A DNA stretch of 45,344 bases from SIG701 sp045539595 (GCA_045539595.1 JAZQFQ010000039.1:1-45344); one strand, 5' to 3'; shown: positions 32,017 to 41,424, numbered from the stretch's first letter. A program made the numbers and translations. Notes: generated by a model from the sequence alone, not told the origin.

Positions 32017-33744
32017 TTATTCGCCGTCGTAAATTTTAACCGTATCGTTATCCTCGGGAGTATGGGGGAGAATCAGCGTATAAACATCATCGCCGGCGAT
32101 ATAGGCTTCTTCCGCAAGATCCAAGGCTTTCTTGTTGAACTTCCAATCCTTGATGCGATACAACCCCTCTCTGCCGTAGAACTGTCTCACTCCGCCGGGC
32201 CAAAGAACCACATCTGCATCGATCCATTCATAGGCTTTGGCCACGCCGTTATAGCCGTGATGGGCAATCTGCACCATATCGCTCTTCAGATAATCTCCGT
32301 AGATATTGCAAAGGTAATTCAGCGACCGATTGGACGCATCTCCCAGCACCATGATGGAATTGTCACGGGCTGTCACACGGAACACAAGAGACGTAGTATT
32401 CATCTCGTCCAAAACGGCTGGCTCCATATCCGCATAGGTAAACAGCATTTCAATCTCCATACCACCTACCTGAATCACCTGTCCTGAATGGGCTTTGATG
32501 ATGTTAGCGTCTCGATATCCTTTCATGGCCGCACGGGTTTTCTGCGATGTACCGGCACTGCCTATTGCCTCATGCTGAGCATCCGTGGAGAAATGGTGAA
32601 TAAAATTCTCCACAACAATGCGTTTTTTCATGGTAGTGTTGGAAAGGGTTTGGAAAGCCCCCGTGTGATCACTATGCGCATGAGTCATGATCCATGCGGC
32701 AATGGTGATCTTCCCATCGTTCACATGGAGAGAACGAAGAGTTTTATACAGCTTATTCACAGAAAACACGCCATAGCCGCCGTCTACAATGATAAAGCGT
32801 CCGTCTTCCGCACGGAACACCAAACACATTGCGTTATAGATCCATCCGGTGCTCACCTCAACCTCTTGACCAACCAAGGAAACCGTAGGCTCGCACACCT
32901 TTTCGTATTCGGTATCCGTGAAGATGGTCATGTCGTAGGCCTTATCCGCTGCAATGCGCGCCTCGCGAGTCGTAGTATTGAAAGAGGCGTGGAGGATGGT
33001 TTCCTCATTGTTGTAGATGGCGTACAGCATCTTTCCGGCCTGCCGGAAGGAAAATTCCGTAAAGCCGGCATCACTCAGCCCTTCCACGTATTTCACGAAA
33101 TCGCCGCGGGAGGTATTGGCCACGTACAACATACAACTGCCGTCCGCCAAATCGATGTACTGCGTAGTGATCCCCTCATCCTCGTAGTGAGGAATCGCAC
33201 CCACGCCTTTAAACGTGTCACCGGATGCGGCGTAGTCGGAAGCCAATGTCAAGCGGCCAAACTTCCCTTTTTCCTGTACGTATTCCGCAAAAACCTCGCA
33301 GGCCTTTTGCAAAGCTGTCTCATCCCAGGCGGCAATGACGATCTTCTGATTGACAACGCGAATGGCGTACTCTCCGTAGGGGACATCCTTCATGACCTCC
33401 GCCGATTCCGCCCGGTTGGTGTAGCCGATGAGAATCTCCGTGTCGGATTTTTTCGACGTGACATTCAGCAAATCGGTCTTCCGTGCCAGGGACACGCCCG
33501 TCTTCTTCTGGATGGCATCCCGGAGTTCCCTTGAGGCACGCTCCACCTCAGCGGAGGAAGATTTGGGTGTGATGATCACATAGGACGACTTGCCGCCGGA
33601 AACAACTTTCAGCGTTTCCACAGTCGCCGTTTCCGATGCGGGCGTATCCGCAGCCCATGCCTCCGCTCTGCCGATAAATCCGTGCAGAAGGAGAACGGCA
33701 GCTACCAGCAAAAGCCATCCCGCCGCTTTGTATTTCCGATTCAT
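32017..33744 (-). CDS. Exported metallo-beta-lactamase-fold hydrolase, array member 2
   Basis: The protein has 575 residues. The signal peptide (KYKAAGWLLLVAAVLLLHGF, cleavage near AEAWA-ADT) has no lipobox, so it is secreted or membrane-held by the uncleaved helix. The GH20b-like domain is ~44-155 and the middle domain ~185-300. The MBL domain is ~303-560 with His355-x-His357-x-Asp359-His360, His383-His384, Asp469 (VLGDAS) and His495-His496-Gly497. It shares long identical protein stretches with member 1 (e.g. EVMKDVPYGEYAIRVVNQK), so the two are a recent duplicate pair. It is monocistronic with a promoter of the same make (TTGACA-17-TACAAT) as member 1. Confidence 0.85.
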   Translation of the reverse strand: MNRKYKAAGWLLLVAAVLLLHGFIGRAEAWAADTPASETATVETLKVVSGGKSSYVIITPKSSSAEVERASRELRDAIQKKTGVSLARKTDLLNVTSKKSDTEILIGYTNRAESAEVMKDVPYGEYAIRVVNQKIVIAAWDETALQKACEVFAEYVQEKGKFGRLTLASDYAASGDTFKGVGAIPHYEDEGITTQYIDLADGSCMLYVANTSRGDFVKYVEGLSDAGFTEFSFRQAGKMLYAIYNNEETILHASFNTTTREARIAADKAYDMTIFTDTEYEKVCEPTVSLVGQEVEVSTGWIYNAMCLVFRAEDGRFIIVDGGYGVFSVNKLYKTLRSLHVNDGKITIAAWIMTHAHSDHTGAFQTLSNTTMKKRIVVENFIHHFSTDAQHEAIGSAGTSQKTRAAMKGYRDANIIKAHSGQVIQVGGMEIEMLFTYADMEPAVLDEMNTTSLVFRVTARDNSIMVLGDASNRSLNYLCNIYGDYLKSDMVQIAHHGYNGVAKAYEWIDADVVLWPGGVRQFYGREGLYRIKDWKFNKKALDLAEEAYIAGDDVYTLILPHTPEDNDTVKIYDGE

Positions 33745-33784
33745 TTACGTATCCTCACTTATTGTTTTGCGCTGTTGTAGTTTC

Positions 33785-33813
33785 ATTGTACACAACAAAA
33801 TCACCTCTGTCAA
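33785..33813 (-). promoter_or_regulatory. Promoter of array member 2
   Basis: On the minus strand TTGACA (33813-33808), 17 bp, TACAAT (33790-33785), the same hexamers and spacing as ahead of member 1. Confidence 0.8.
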
Positions 33814-33824
33814 GAACACCTATG

Positions 33825-33852
33825 AAAAAACCACCCTCTCGGGTGGTTTTTC
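33825..33852. terminator. Terminator after array member 3
   Basis: AAAAACCACCC-GAGA-GGGTGGTTTTTT on the minus strand: perfect stem with T-tract four bases past the stop of member 3. Confidence 0.88.
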
Positions 33853-33855
33853 ATG

Positions 33856-35613
33856 TTATTTGATAACCTTGGTTTCCTCGACGTCTTCCGGGGTGTAAGG
33901 CAAGGTCAGGGTATATACCGCCCTGCCGGCGATGTAGGCTTCCTCCGCCAACTCCAGTGCCTTGGCATTATATCCTCTGAATTTTATAGCTTCCAGTCCC
34001 TTATTGCCATCAAAGGAATCCACGCCGCCCGGCCACAGTACCACATCCGCATCGATGGCTTCGTACAGGGCAATGGTACCGCCCGTATAGCCGTGGTGAG
34101 CAATCTGTACCATATCGCTCTGCAGATAATCGCCATACACAGCGACCAGACGGAGGCTGACACGGTTGGACGCGTCGCCCAATACCATCACGGAGGTATC
34201 CTGCGCCGTGACGCGGAACACGAGAGAGGTGGTGTTATGATACTCCAACGGGCTCGGTTCCAGATCCTCATAGGTATAGAGCATTTCGATCTCCACACCG
34301 CCTGCCTGAATCAGCTGACCGGTATGGGCTTTGATAATAGTAGCGTTCGGATATTCATTGATAAACGTCTTACGCGCCTGCTCAGAGCGTCCTGAATCCG
34401 CCCCTTCCTCAATACCCTCATACTGTTCGGGGGTGGAGAAATGATGAATGATGTTCTGGATAGTTACTCTTGTATGGTACTTTGCTTCGGTGAATTTCAA
34501 AAATCCTCCGGTATGATCTCCGTGCGCGTGGGTCAGAATCCAAGCGGCAATGGTGATATTGTTTTTGTCCACTGCCAGTTTGCGGAGATTGCTGTACACC
34601 AGGCCTGCTGTATCCTGAGTATATCCGCCTCCATCCACGATGATGAAGCGTCCATCCTCCAGCCGGAAGATCATACACAGGCCGATCTGGTTGAAGACAC
34701 CGGTTTTTGAATCTTTTCCGTAGCATTCCAGTCCCACCAGAGAAACGGAGGGCTCGCAGATCTTCTCGTACTCGCTGGCCGTGAAGATGCTCATATCATA
34801 GGCATCCTCAATGGAAATGCGGGCATCTTTATCCTTCGCAACATAGGATGCGTGGATAACCTTATCCTCGCTTGTGTAGATCATATGCAGATTATCCCCG
34901 AACTGACGGGATGCAAACTGGGTATACCCTGCACTTTCCAGCGCACCGGCGTAGGCTTTGAATTCCGCCTCGTCCGTATCGGATGCATACAGCATATAGC
35001 AATCGTCGTCCAGGTCCACAAATTGAATGACCTCACCCGCCTCACCGTAGTGGGGCATGTCCTTCAGCGCCGCAAAGCCCACATCCGTAACGGCGTAATC
35101 CGGTTTCAGGGTAAACCGACCGTCGACGGCATTTTCCTGCACCAAAGAGCAGAATGCATCACAGCCTGCGCGGAGAGAGATTTCATCCCACGCGACAATG
35201 ATAATCTTTTCGCCCACAGCGCGAATCGCATACTCGCCGTACGCCAGATCCTGCCGGGTGCTGATGCTCTCTTCGCGATTGGTAATGCCAATCACGATCT
35301 CCTTGGCCGGCGCGGTCCCGCCGCGCTCGATGAAATCGTCGGTCCACGCCAGCTGGACACCGGTAGCTTCCTGAATCGTTTTCCGGACCAGCCGTGCCAT
35401 ATCCGTCACTGCATCCGAGGCTCCTTCACGAATGATGACGGAATACACCGATGCACCGTCCGCGACGACGGACAGATCCTGCACCGCCGGCGTGACTACG
35501 CCGGGATCCGCCGAGGTATCGATGGGATCCACGGGATCGTTGGTACATCCCTGCAGCATAATCGCAAAGATTACAAGCAAGAGGCACAAAAATATTCCAT
35601 GCTGTTTCTTCAT
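33856..35613 (-). CDS. Metallo-beta-lactamase-fold lipoprotein, array member 3
   Basis: The protein has 585 residues. A lipoprotein signal ends in MLQGC with the lipidated Cys at 23, followed by an Asp/Pro-rich tether (TNDPVDPIDTSADP). The GH20b-like domain starts at DGASVYSVIIREGAS and includes KEIVIGITNREES. The MBL domain has HAHGDH, IIHHF, VLGDASNR and IAHHGYTG. It should sit on the outer face of the membrane. The start at 35613 has AAAGGA upstream; the frame to 35688 is too long to carry a signal peptide. Its promoter lies ~95 bases upstream. Catalytic residues are complete; the substrate is unknown. Confidence 0.87.
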   Translation of the reverse strand: MKKQHGIFLCLLLVIFAIMLQGCTNDPVDPIDTSADPGVVTPAVQDLSVVADGASVYSVIIREGASDAVTDMARLVRKTIQEATGVQLAWTDDFIERGGTAPAKEIVIGITNREESISTRQDLAYGEYAIRAVGEKIIIVAWDEISLRAGCDAFCSLVQENAVDGRFTLKPDYAVTDVGFAALKDMPHYGEAGEVIQFVDLDDDCYMLYASDTDEAEFKAYAGALESAGYTQFASRQFGDNLHMIYTSEDKVIHASYVAKDKDARISIEDAYDMSIFTASEYEKICEPSVSLVGLECYGKDSKTGVFNQIGLCMIFRLEDGRFIIVDGGGYTQDTAGLVYSNLRKLAVDKNNITIAAWILTHAHGDHTGGFLKFTEAKYHTRVTIQNIIHHFSTPEQYEGIEEGADSGRSEQARKTFINEYPNATIIKAHTGQLIQAGGVEIEMLYTYEDLEPSPLEYHNTTSLVFRVTAQDTSVMVLGDASNRVSLRLVAVYGDYLQSDMVQIAHHGYTGGTIALYEAIDADVVLWPGGVDSFDGNKGLEAIKFRGYNAKALELAEEAYIAGRAVYTLTLPYTPEDVEETKVIK

Positions 35614-35708
35614 AATAACATCCTTTCTGCTTTTCAACAAACGGGTGTACAGACCGAGACGCTGTACGGATGCGACAAACAAAAGCATCTCATCCTCATC
35701 TTATTGGT

Positions 35709-35736
35709 ATTTTAGCACAAACTCCAAACCCGTCAA
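35709..35736 (-). promoter_or_regulatory. Promoter of array member 3
   Basis: On the minus strand TTGACG (35736-35731), 16 bp, TAAAAT (35714-35709). TTGACG with a 16-bp spacer is also what member 6 has. Confidence 0.6.
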
Positions 35737-35808
35737 ATGGAAAATTTCCCACAACACATGGATTTTTTCCACTTAGCAAAAAGTCCGTGATTGCGCAGTA
35801 TTCTCGCA

Positions 35809-37545
35809 TCAGGTATAGAATTTGGCGGTATCGTTCGCCACGGGGGTATAGGGCATAATCAGCGTATGTCCTACCATACCGGCGATGTATACTTCGTCTG
35901 CCAACTCCACCGCCTTGGCATTGTAGTTTTTATCCATGAGACTCTTATAGGATCCGTCAATGCTGGCAACACCGGTAGGCCACAGTGCCACTTTGGCCTG
36001 GATGGCTTCATACAGAGGAACCGTGCCGCCCTGGAATCCGTGGTGGGCGATCTGCACCATATCACTCTTCAGATAATCCCCGTAAATCTTCACCATGTGG
36101 CCGTTGGACACCGTACTGGCGTCGCCGAGGACCATCACCGAATTCCCTTCTGCCGTTACGCGGAAAACGAGAGACGATGTATTGTGATAATCCAGCACAT
36201 AGGGTTCCAGATCGGCGGAGGTAAAGAGCATCTCGATCTCCGCACCGGCGATTTTCATCACCTGGCCGGTGTGAGCCTTGATGATGTTGGCCCCCTTGTA
36301 GGTCTTCATCAGCTGGCGTGTCTGATCCGCACGACCCGCATCGTTGCAATTCTCGTACTGCTCCGCGGTACAGAGGTGATGCACGAAGTTCTGCACCGTC
36401 ACCTTATTCTTATAGGCAGAATTGGAAAACTTTACAAAGGCACCCACATGGTCGCCGTGGGCATGGGTCATAATCCATGCGGCAATGACAATGTTGTCTT
36501 TATCTACCGCCAATTCGCGAAGATTGTTATTGAGCAGGGGAATGGTAGCGTTGTTATGATTTCCGCCGTCCACGATGACAAAACGGCCATCCGCCATGCG
36601 GAAGATCAGGCAAAGGCCCAGCTGGTTGCCCACACCCAATCCTTCATCGCCGCCGTAACTCTCCAGTCCCACCAGCGTCACCGACGGCTCACAGATCTTC
36701 TCGTATTCGGTTTCCATGAACAGAGTCATATCGTAGGCATCCTCAATGGCAATGCGGGCGTCCTTTTTAGAGGCGGTATAGGAAGCGTGGATCACTTTGG
36801 TATCGCTGACATAGGTTGCATACAGATTGTCCGCCATCTGACGGGTGGCAAAGGAGGTATAGCCGGCATTTTCCAAAACGGAAAGGTACGCCTTGAATTC
36901 CGCCTCATCCGTATCATCCGCGTACAGCATATAGCAATCGTCAGCCAGATCCACGAAGCGGATTTTCTCGCCCGCGGAGCCGTAATGGGGCATCTCTGTC
37001 AGCACCTTAAGGCCCTCTGCCTGTGCCGCGTAATCCCCGGGAAGAACAAATTGTCCCTCCGCGGCAAATCGTTTGATCTGATTGACAAAGACACCGCAGG
37101 CCTTGGCAAGAGAGGCATCGTCCCAGGCGGCAATGACCAGTTTATCCCCCATCGGGTGGATCGCGTACTCGCCGTATTTCAACTCTCCGAGAACGGCCGC
37201 GCTTTCCTCACGATCGGTAATTCCGATGAGAATTTCCTTCGGAGGTATCGGATCCCCGTCGGCCAAATAATCATCGGTCCACGCAAGTTTCACGCCTGTT
37301 TTTGCTTCAATCGCGCTTATAATCTCACGGGCTGCCTCGGACACTGTTTCGGAGGCGGACTCCCGGATAATGATGGAATAGGCAGAGGCGCCGCCGCTTA
37401 CAATGGACAAATCCTGCTGTACGGGCGTTTCCACCACCGGATCACCGGAACTCTCCACCGGCGGCTCCGTGTTGTCGCAGCCAGGCAAAACAAGGGCCAC
37501 GACTGTGAGGGCAAGACACAAAAGAACCTTCCACGATTGTTTCAT
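35809..37545 (-). CDS. Metallo-beta-lactamase-fold lipoprotein, array member 4
   Basis: The protein has 578 residues with lipobox VLPGC (Cys23) and a tether DNTEPPVESSGDPVVE. The GH20b-like domain includes SGGASAYSIIIRESAS and KEILIGITDREES. The MBL domain has HAHGDH followed by VGAF, FVHHL, VLGDAST and IAHHGFQG. It most resembles member 5 in the stretch QNFVHHLCTAEQYENCNDAG, including a Cys pair not present in members 1-3. The ribosome site is AAGGAG. No clear promoter was found in the 91-base gap upstream, where a weak terminator-like hairpin lies, so it is probably expressed by readthrough from members 6 and 5. No clear terminator follows it. Confidence 0.87.
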   Translation of the reverse strand: MKQSWKVLLCLALTVVALVLPGCDNTEPPVESSGDPVVETPVQQDLSIVSGGASAYSIIIRESASETVSEAAREIISAIEAKTGVKLAWTDDYLADGDPIPPKEILIGITDREESAAVLGELKYGEYAIHPMGDKLVIAAWDDASLAKACGVFVNQIKRFAAEGQFVLPGDYAAQAEGLKVLTEMPHYGSAGEKIRFVDLADDCYMLYADDTDEAEFKAYLSVLENAGYTSFATRQMADNLYATYVSDTKVIHASYTASKKDARIAIEDAYDMTLFMETEYEKICEPSVTLVGLESYGGDEGLGVGNQLGLCLIFRMADGRFVIVDGGNHNNATIPLLNNNLRELAVDKDNIVIAAWIMTHAHGDHVGAFVKFSNSAYKNKVTVQNFVHHLCTAEQYENCNDAGRADQTRQLMKTYKGANIIKAHTGQVMKIAGAEIEMLFTSADLEPYVLDYHNTSSLVFRVTAEGNSVMVLGDASTVSNGHMVKIYGDYLKSDMVQIAHHGFQGGTVPLYEAIQAKVALWPTGVASIDGSYKSLMDKNYNAKAVELADEVYIAGMVGHTLIMPYTPVANDTAKFYT

Positions 37546-37595
37546 ATACGATTCTCCTTTTGGTATTAGTCTTCATTCCGCGCGAAAAAGGGAAA

Positions 37596-37621
37596 GAACC
37601 ACCCGGCGGGTCGGATGGTTC
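37596..37621 (-). terminator. Terminator or attenuator between members 5 and 4
   Basis: On the minus strand GAACCATCC and GGGTGGTTC pair with one G-T wobble, followed by TTTCCCTTTTT. The interrupted T-tract suggests partial readthrough into member 4. Confidence 0.65.
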
Positions 37622-37636
37622 TCATACAGTCAAAAT

Positions 37637-39391
37637 TTATTTGATGATTATCGGTTTATCCGTATCCTTGGGGGTGTACGGCATAACGAACGTGAACACC
37701 GACTCACCGGCCACATATACCTCTTTTGCCAGAGAAATCGCCACGGCATTGGTCTCCCGATTCTTCAGATCCTGCGGTTCCAGGCCACCGTCAAAGCCGC
37801 CTACTCCGCCGGGCCAGAGCAATACGTCCGCATCTACCTTTTCATACAGGGCAATGGTACCGCCTGCATATCCGTGGTGAGCGAGCTGTACCATATCGCT
37901 CTTCAGGTAGTCGCCATAGGCCTTCACCAGGTAACTGCAGGTGATATAGCTGGCATCACCCAGGACCAGCACGCTGTTGTCCTGCGCCGTCACGCGGAAC
38001 ACCACCGAGGAGGTATTGTGATCCTGCAGGGTGTAGGGTTCCAGATCACCGGAGGTGCACAAAACTTCGATCTCCGCTCCGCCGATCTTCAGAATCTGGC
38101 CGGCATGGGCTTTGATGATGTTGGCTCCTTTATATTGCTTCATCAGCGCACGGGTTTCCGCCGCGCGACCGCTGTCGTTGCAGTTCTTATACTGCTCATT
38201 GGTACAGAAATGATGAACGATATTCTGGACGGTGACCAGATCCTTCTTGGCAGAACCTGTAAACATACTGAATCCGCCCACATGGTCGCCATGGGCATGG
38301 GTCATCATCCACGCGGCGATGACGATGTTATCCTTATCCACCGCCAGCTCATAGAGATTGTCATAGATCAGCGAAATGGTTTCATTCGCCATACCGCCGC
38401 CATCCACGATGACAAACCGGCCGTCCTCCATGCGGAAAATCATCAGAAGGCCGATGGGATTGCCGTATCTTGTGCCCGGGATTGTACCCTCAATACCGCC
38501 GTAGCCTTCCAGGCCCACCAATGTTACGGCAGGCTCACAAACCTTCTCATACTCGCTTTCGGTGAAGATGCTCATATCGTATGCTTTTTCGATGGTGACG
38601 CGGGCATCCTTTTTGGATTTCTCGAAGGATGCGTGGATAATTTTTTCCTCGTTTGTATAGATGGCGTAGTGGTTATCGCCCAGCTGATGGGCAGAAACGC
38701 GGGTATAGCCCGCCGCTTCCAGCGTATCGTAATACGCCTCAAACTCCGTCAGATCCGTATCCTGCGCATACAGCATATAGCAGGCATCCGCCAGATCGAT
38801 GAATTCCACATACTCGTCTTCCGCGCCGTAATGGGGAAGCTGGGAAATCCCCTGCAGTGCTGTACCGTCTGCCGTGTAATCGCCGGCCAGCGTAAACGTA
38901 CCTGCCTGCGCATTTCGTTTTATGTAATTGACAAACTGGTTGCAGGCGGCTTTGACGGATGCTTCATCCCATGCGGCGATGACGATTTTTTCGCCCACGA
39001 TGCGGATGGCAAATTCACCGTACTTCACATCCTGCAGAACCGACAAGCTCTCCGCCCGATTGGTCAAACCGACAAGGATTTCTTTTGTCGGGACGGCGTC
39101 ATCGGGATCGAGATAGTCGTCCGTCCATTTCAGTTTCACATCGGTGGTGTCCTGGATGGCGTTCAGTATCTGGCGAGAAGCATTGGCCACCGCCTCCGTG
39201 GATTCTTCCCGGATAATGATGGAATAGGCCGAGGCACCGTCTGCCACGACAGAAAGATCCTGCACGACGGGGGTGACCACCGTGGAATCGCCGGTATCCT
39301 CGCCGGGGACGTCGGTCTTGTCGCATCCCGTCCCGAGAACGGCAAGCACGGCCAGCACCAGGCACAAAAGTATCTTCCACTGATTCTTCAT
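37637..39391 (-). CDS. Metallo-beta-lactamase-fold lipoprotein, array member 5
   Basis: The protein has 584 residues with lipobox LGTGC (Cys23) and tether DKTDVPGEDTGDST. It has the GH20b-like domain (DGASAYSIIIREEST, KEILVGLTNRAES), the middle domain with VDLADACYMLYAQDT, and the MBL domain with HAHGDH, IVHHF, VLGDASYI and LAHHGYAG. An extra short insertion (IEGTIPGTRYGNP) precedes the MBL domain compared with member 4. It starts 24 bases after the stop of member 6 with AAAGGA, so it is cotranscribed with it. Confidence 0.87.
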   Translation of the reverse strand: MKNQWKILLCLVLAVLAVLGTGCDKTDVPGEDTGDSTVVTPVVQDLSVVADGASAYSIIIREESTEAVANASRQILNAIQDTTDVKLKWTDDYLDPDDAVPTKEILVGLTNRAESLSVLQDVKYGEFAIRIVGEKIVIAAWDEASVKAACNQFVNYIKRNAQAGTFTLAGDYTADGTALQGISQLPHYGAEDEYVEFIDLADACYMLYAQDTDLTEFEAYYDTLEAAGYTRVSAHQLGDNHYAIYTNEEKIIHASFEKSKKDARVTIEKAYDMSIFTESEYEKVCEPAVTLVGLEGYGGIEGTIPGTRYGNPIGLLMIFRMEDGRFVIVDGGGMANETISLIYDNLYELAVDKDNIVIAAWMMTHAHGDHVGGFSMFTGSAKKDLVTVQNIVHHFCTNEQYKNCNDSGRAAETRALMKQYKGANIIKAHAGQILKIGGAEIEVLCTSGDLEPYTLQDHNTSSVVFRVTAQDNSVLVLGDASYITCSYLVKAYGDYLKSDMVQLAHHGYAGGTIALYEKVDADVLLWPGGVGGFDGGLEPQDLKNRETNAVAISLAKEVYVAGESVFTFVMPYTPKDTDKPIIIK

Positions 39392-39415
39392 AGGATATAT
39401 CCTTTCGTTTTGCTA

Positions 39416-41155
39416 TCAATAAATGATCCGGGGAGTTTCCCCATCCTCGGGTGTATACGGCAGGGGCAAGGTATGGATAAACTTACCCGCGATGTACACT
39501 TCCTCCGCCAACTCTACAGCCTTGGCGTTGTAGTCCCGCTCCATAAGTCTTTCATACGATCCGTCAATGGACGCCACGCCGCATGGCCACAGCAGAACAT
39601 CCGCATCGATGGCTTCGTACAGCGGAATCGTACCGCCGGTGTAGCCGTGATGGGCCACCTGCACGATATCGCTCTTCAGGAAATCGCCGTAGGAGTGGAC
39701 CATGTATCCGCAGGAGCGGTTGGACGCATCTCCCAGCACCAGAACGGTATTGTCCTGGGCGGTCACACGGAAGACAAGGGAGGAGGTGTTGTGGTACTCC
39801 AGCGGGGAGGGTTCCAGATCCTCATAGGTGAACAGCATTTCGATTTCCATGCCGGCGATTTTAAACAACTGACCGGTATGGGCTTTGATTACCGTGGCCT
39901 TGGGATATTCCCGCGGCAGCATATTGCGCACCCGCTGGGACTGTCCGGGGTCGCCCAGGGTATCATACTGTTCGGTACGGACCAGATGGTGAATGATATT
40001 CTCCACCTTGACCTGTCTGTGATACTTCAAGTCCTCCGTGAAGTGAACAAATCCGCCGGTATGGTCGCTGTGAGCATGGGTGACAATCCATGCGGCAATG
40101 GTAATGTTGCTCTGATCCACCGCCAGACTGCGCAATGTACGCATCAGCAAAGGACCGGCCGCAGGCACGTAGTCACCGCCGTCCACCACGATGAACCGTC
40201 CGTCCTCCAGACGGAAAATGAGGCACAATCCGATCTGGTTGGGTACGCCTTCCGATTCATTCATGTATCCTTCCTGTCCCACCAAAGTGACGGAAGGCTC
40301 ACAGATCTTCTCATACTCCTGCTCCGTGAACAGAGTCATATCGTAGGCATCCTCGATAGAGATACGGGCATCTTTGTCCTTCGCCATGAAGGAGGCGTGG
40401 ATGATCTTCTCCTCGTTTGTATAGATCATATGCAGATTGTTTCCGTACTGACGGGATGCAAACTGTGTATAGCCTGCATTCTCCAAAACGGTCTGGTAGG
40501 CGCGGAACTCCTCCGCATCGGTATCCTTGGCGTACACCATGTAACAGGCATCCCCCAGGTCCACGGTCTGAATCGCTTCATCCGCAGCGCCGTAATGGGG
40601 CAGCTGCTGCAGTGCCTCGCATCCCACACCATCCTCAGTGTAATCCGCGGGGATAAGCAAGCTTCCCTCTGTGCCCGTTTTCCGCACCATAGCGGAAAAG
40701 ACAGCACAGGCTTTATTCAGAGAATCTTCATCCCAGGCGACAATGACGATTTTCTCGTCCACCACACGGATGGCATAGGCACCGTAGGGAACGTCCTTCA
40801 AAAGGGACAAACTCTCCTCCCGGTTGGTCCCCCCGACCAGAATCTCCTTCTCCGGGATGGGATCGCCGTTCATGATGTAATCGTCGCAAAAGGTCAATTT
40901 CGCCCCGGTAGCCGATTGGATGGTATTGAGCACGTTCCGCGCTGCTTCCGCCACCGCATCCGATGCCGACTCCCGGACGATAACGGAATACGAGGACGCA
41001 CCGTCCGCCACGACGGAAAGATCCTGCACCACCGGCGTCACGACGCCGGGATCGCCTGTGTTCTCTCCGGGGGTGTTGGTGTCGGTACATCCCGGCACAA
41101 CTATCATAAGGATCACAAGCATCAAGCTTATGATCCATGTGTTTTGTTTTTTCAT
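39416..41155 (-). CDS. Metallo-beta-lactamase-fold lipoprotein, array member 6
   Basis: The protein has 579 residues with lipobox VVPGC (Cys23) and tether TDTNTPGENTGDPG, nearly the same tether style as member 3. The GH20b-like domain has DGASSYSVIVRESAS and KEILVGGTNREES. The MBL domain has HAHSDH, IIHHL, VLGDASNR and VAHHGYTG. The start at 41155 is fixed by AGGAGGG; the frame to 41188 puts charged residues before the signal peptide. It is the first gene of the array, read divergently from the ABC exporter genes. Confidence 0.87.
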   Translation of the reverse strand: MKKQNTWIISLMLVILMIVVPGCTDTNTPGENTGDPGVVTPVVQDLSVVADGASSYSVIVRESASDAVAEAARNVLNTIQSATGAKLTFCDDYIMNGDPIPEKEILVGGTNREESLSLLKDVPYGAYAIRVVDEKIVIVAWDEDSLNKACAVFSAMVRKTGTEGSLLIPADYTEDGVGCEALQQLPHYGAADEAIQTVDLGDACYMVYAKDTDAEEFRAYQTVLENAGYTQFASRQYGNNLHMIYTNEEKIIHASFMAKDKDARISIEDAYDMTLFTEQEYEKICEPSVTLVGQEGYMNESEGVPNQIGLCLIFRLEDGRFIVVDGGDYVPAAGPLLMRTLRSLAVDQSNITIAAWIVTHAHSDHTGGFVHFTEDLKYHRQVKVENIIHHLVRTEQYDTLGDPGQSQRVRNMLPREYPKATVIKAHTGQLFKIAGMEIEMLFTYEDLEPSPLEYHNTSSLVFRVTAQDNTVLVLGDASNRSCGYMVHSYGDFLKSDIVQVAHHGYTGGTIPLYEAIDADVLLWPCGVASIDGSYERLMERDYNAKAVELAEEVYIAGKFIHTLPLPYTPEDGETPRIIY

Positions 41156-41245
41156 GGTTTCCCTCCTGCATGCACGCTGTCTGTTCAAAAAAATTAGTGA
41201 GGGCGAAAAGAAATTTTAGCCCAAAACCAAACAATTACATAAATA

Positions 41246-41273
41246 ATTATACAAAAAATCTTCTTCCCGTCAA
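41246..41273 (-). promoter_or_regulatory. Promoter of array members 6 and 5
   Basis: On the minus strand TTGACG (41273-41268), 16 bp, TATAAT (41251-41246), ~90 bases ahead of the member 6 start. Confidence 0.75.
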
Positions 41274-41313
41274 TATACTTTGGGAAATTTGTGAAAATCC
41301 ACCGGGGACATTT

Positions 41314-41329
41314 GTGTGAACTTTCACAC
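41314..41329. promoter_or_regulatory. Perfect palindrome between divergent promoters
   Basis: GTGTGAA-CT-TTCACAC, a 7-2-7 inverted repeat, lies about 40 bases upstream of the member 6 -35 box and ~67 bases upstream of the ABC -35 box. A related TTGTGAAAAT half-site sits at 41289-41298. This is a candidate operator shared by the MBL array and the exporter. Confidence 0.6.
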
Positions 41330-41395
41330 TTTTTCGCGCTGCTCGGACAAAAATGTTACTTTATTGTGAATGCCGGATTGTTTACAGCCGGTTCA

Positions 41396-41424
41396 TTGCT
41401 TTTTTGGCATAGCAGAAGTATAAT
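41396..41424 (+). promoter_or_regulatory. Promoter of the ABC exporter pair
   Basis: TTGCTT (41396-41401), 17 bp, TATAAT (41419-41424), 65 bases before the start codon. The 333 bases between the array and the exporter hold only these regulatory sites. Confidence 0.65.

Noticed and set aside
30185..41155. Beta-lactamase (antibiotic-resistance) genes
   Set aside because: The HxHxDH motif belongs to the whole metallo-beta-lactamase fold superfamily. The HHG ending, ComEC-like spacing and N-terminal domain do not match class B beta-lactamases.
37403..41197. A 1264-codon open frame on the plus strand
   Set aside because: It lies exactly antisense to array members 4-6. Those minus-strand genes have ribosome sites, lipoboxes and conserved catalytic motifs; the plus frame is a shadow created by codon bias.
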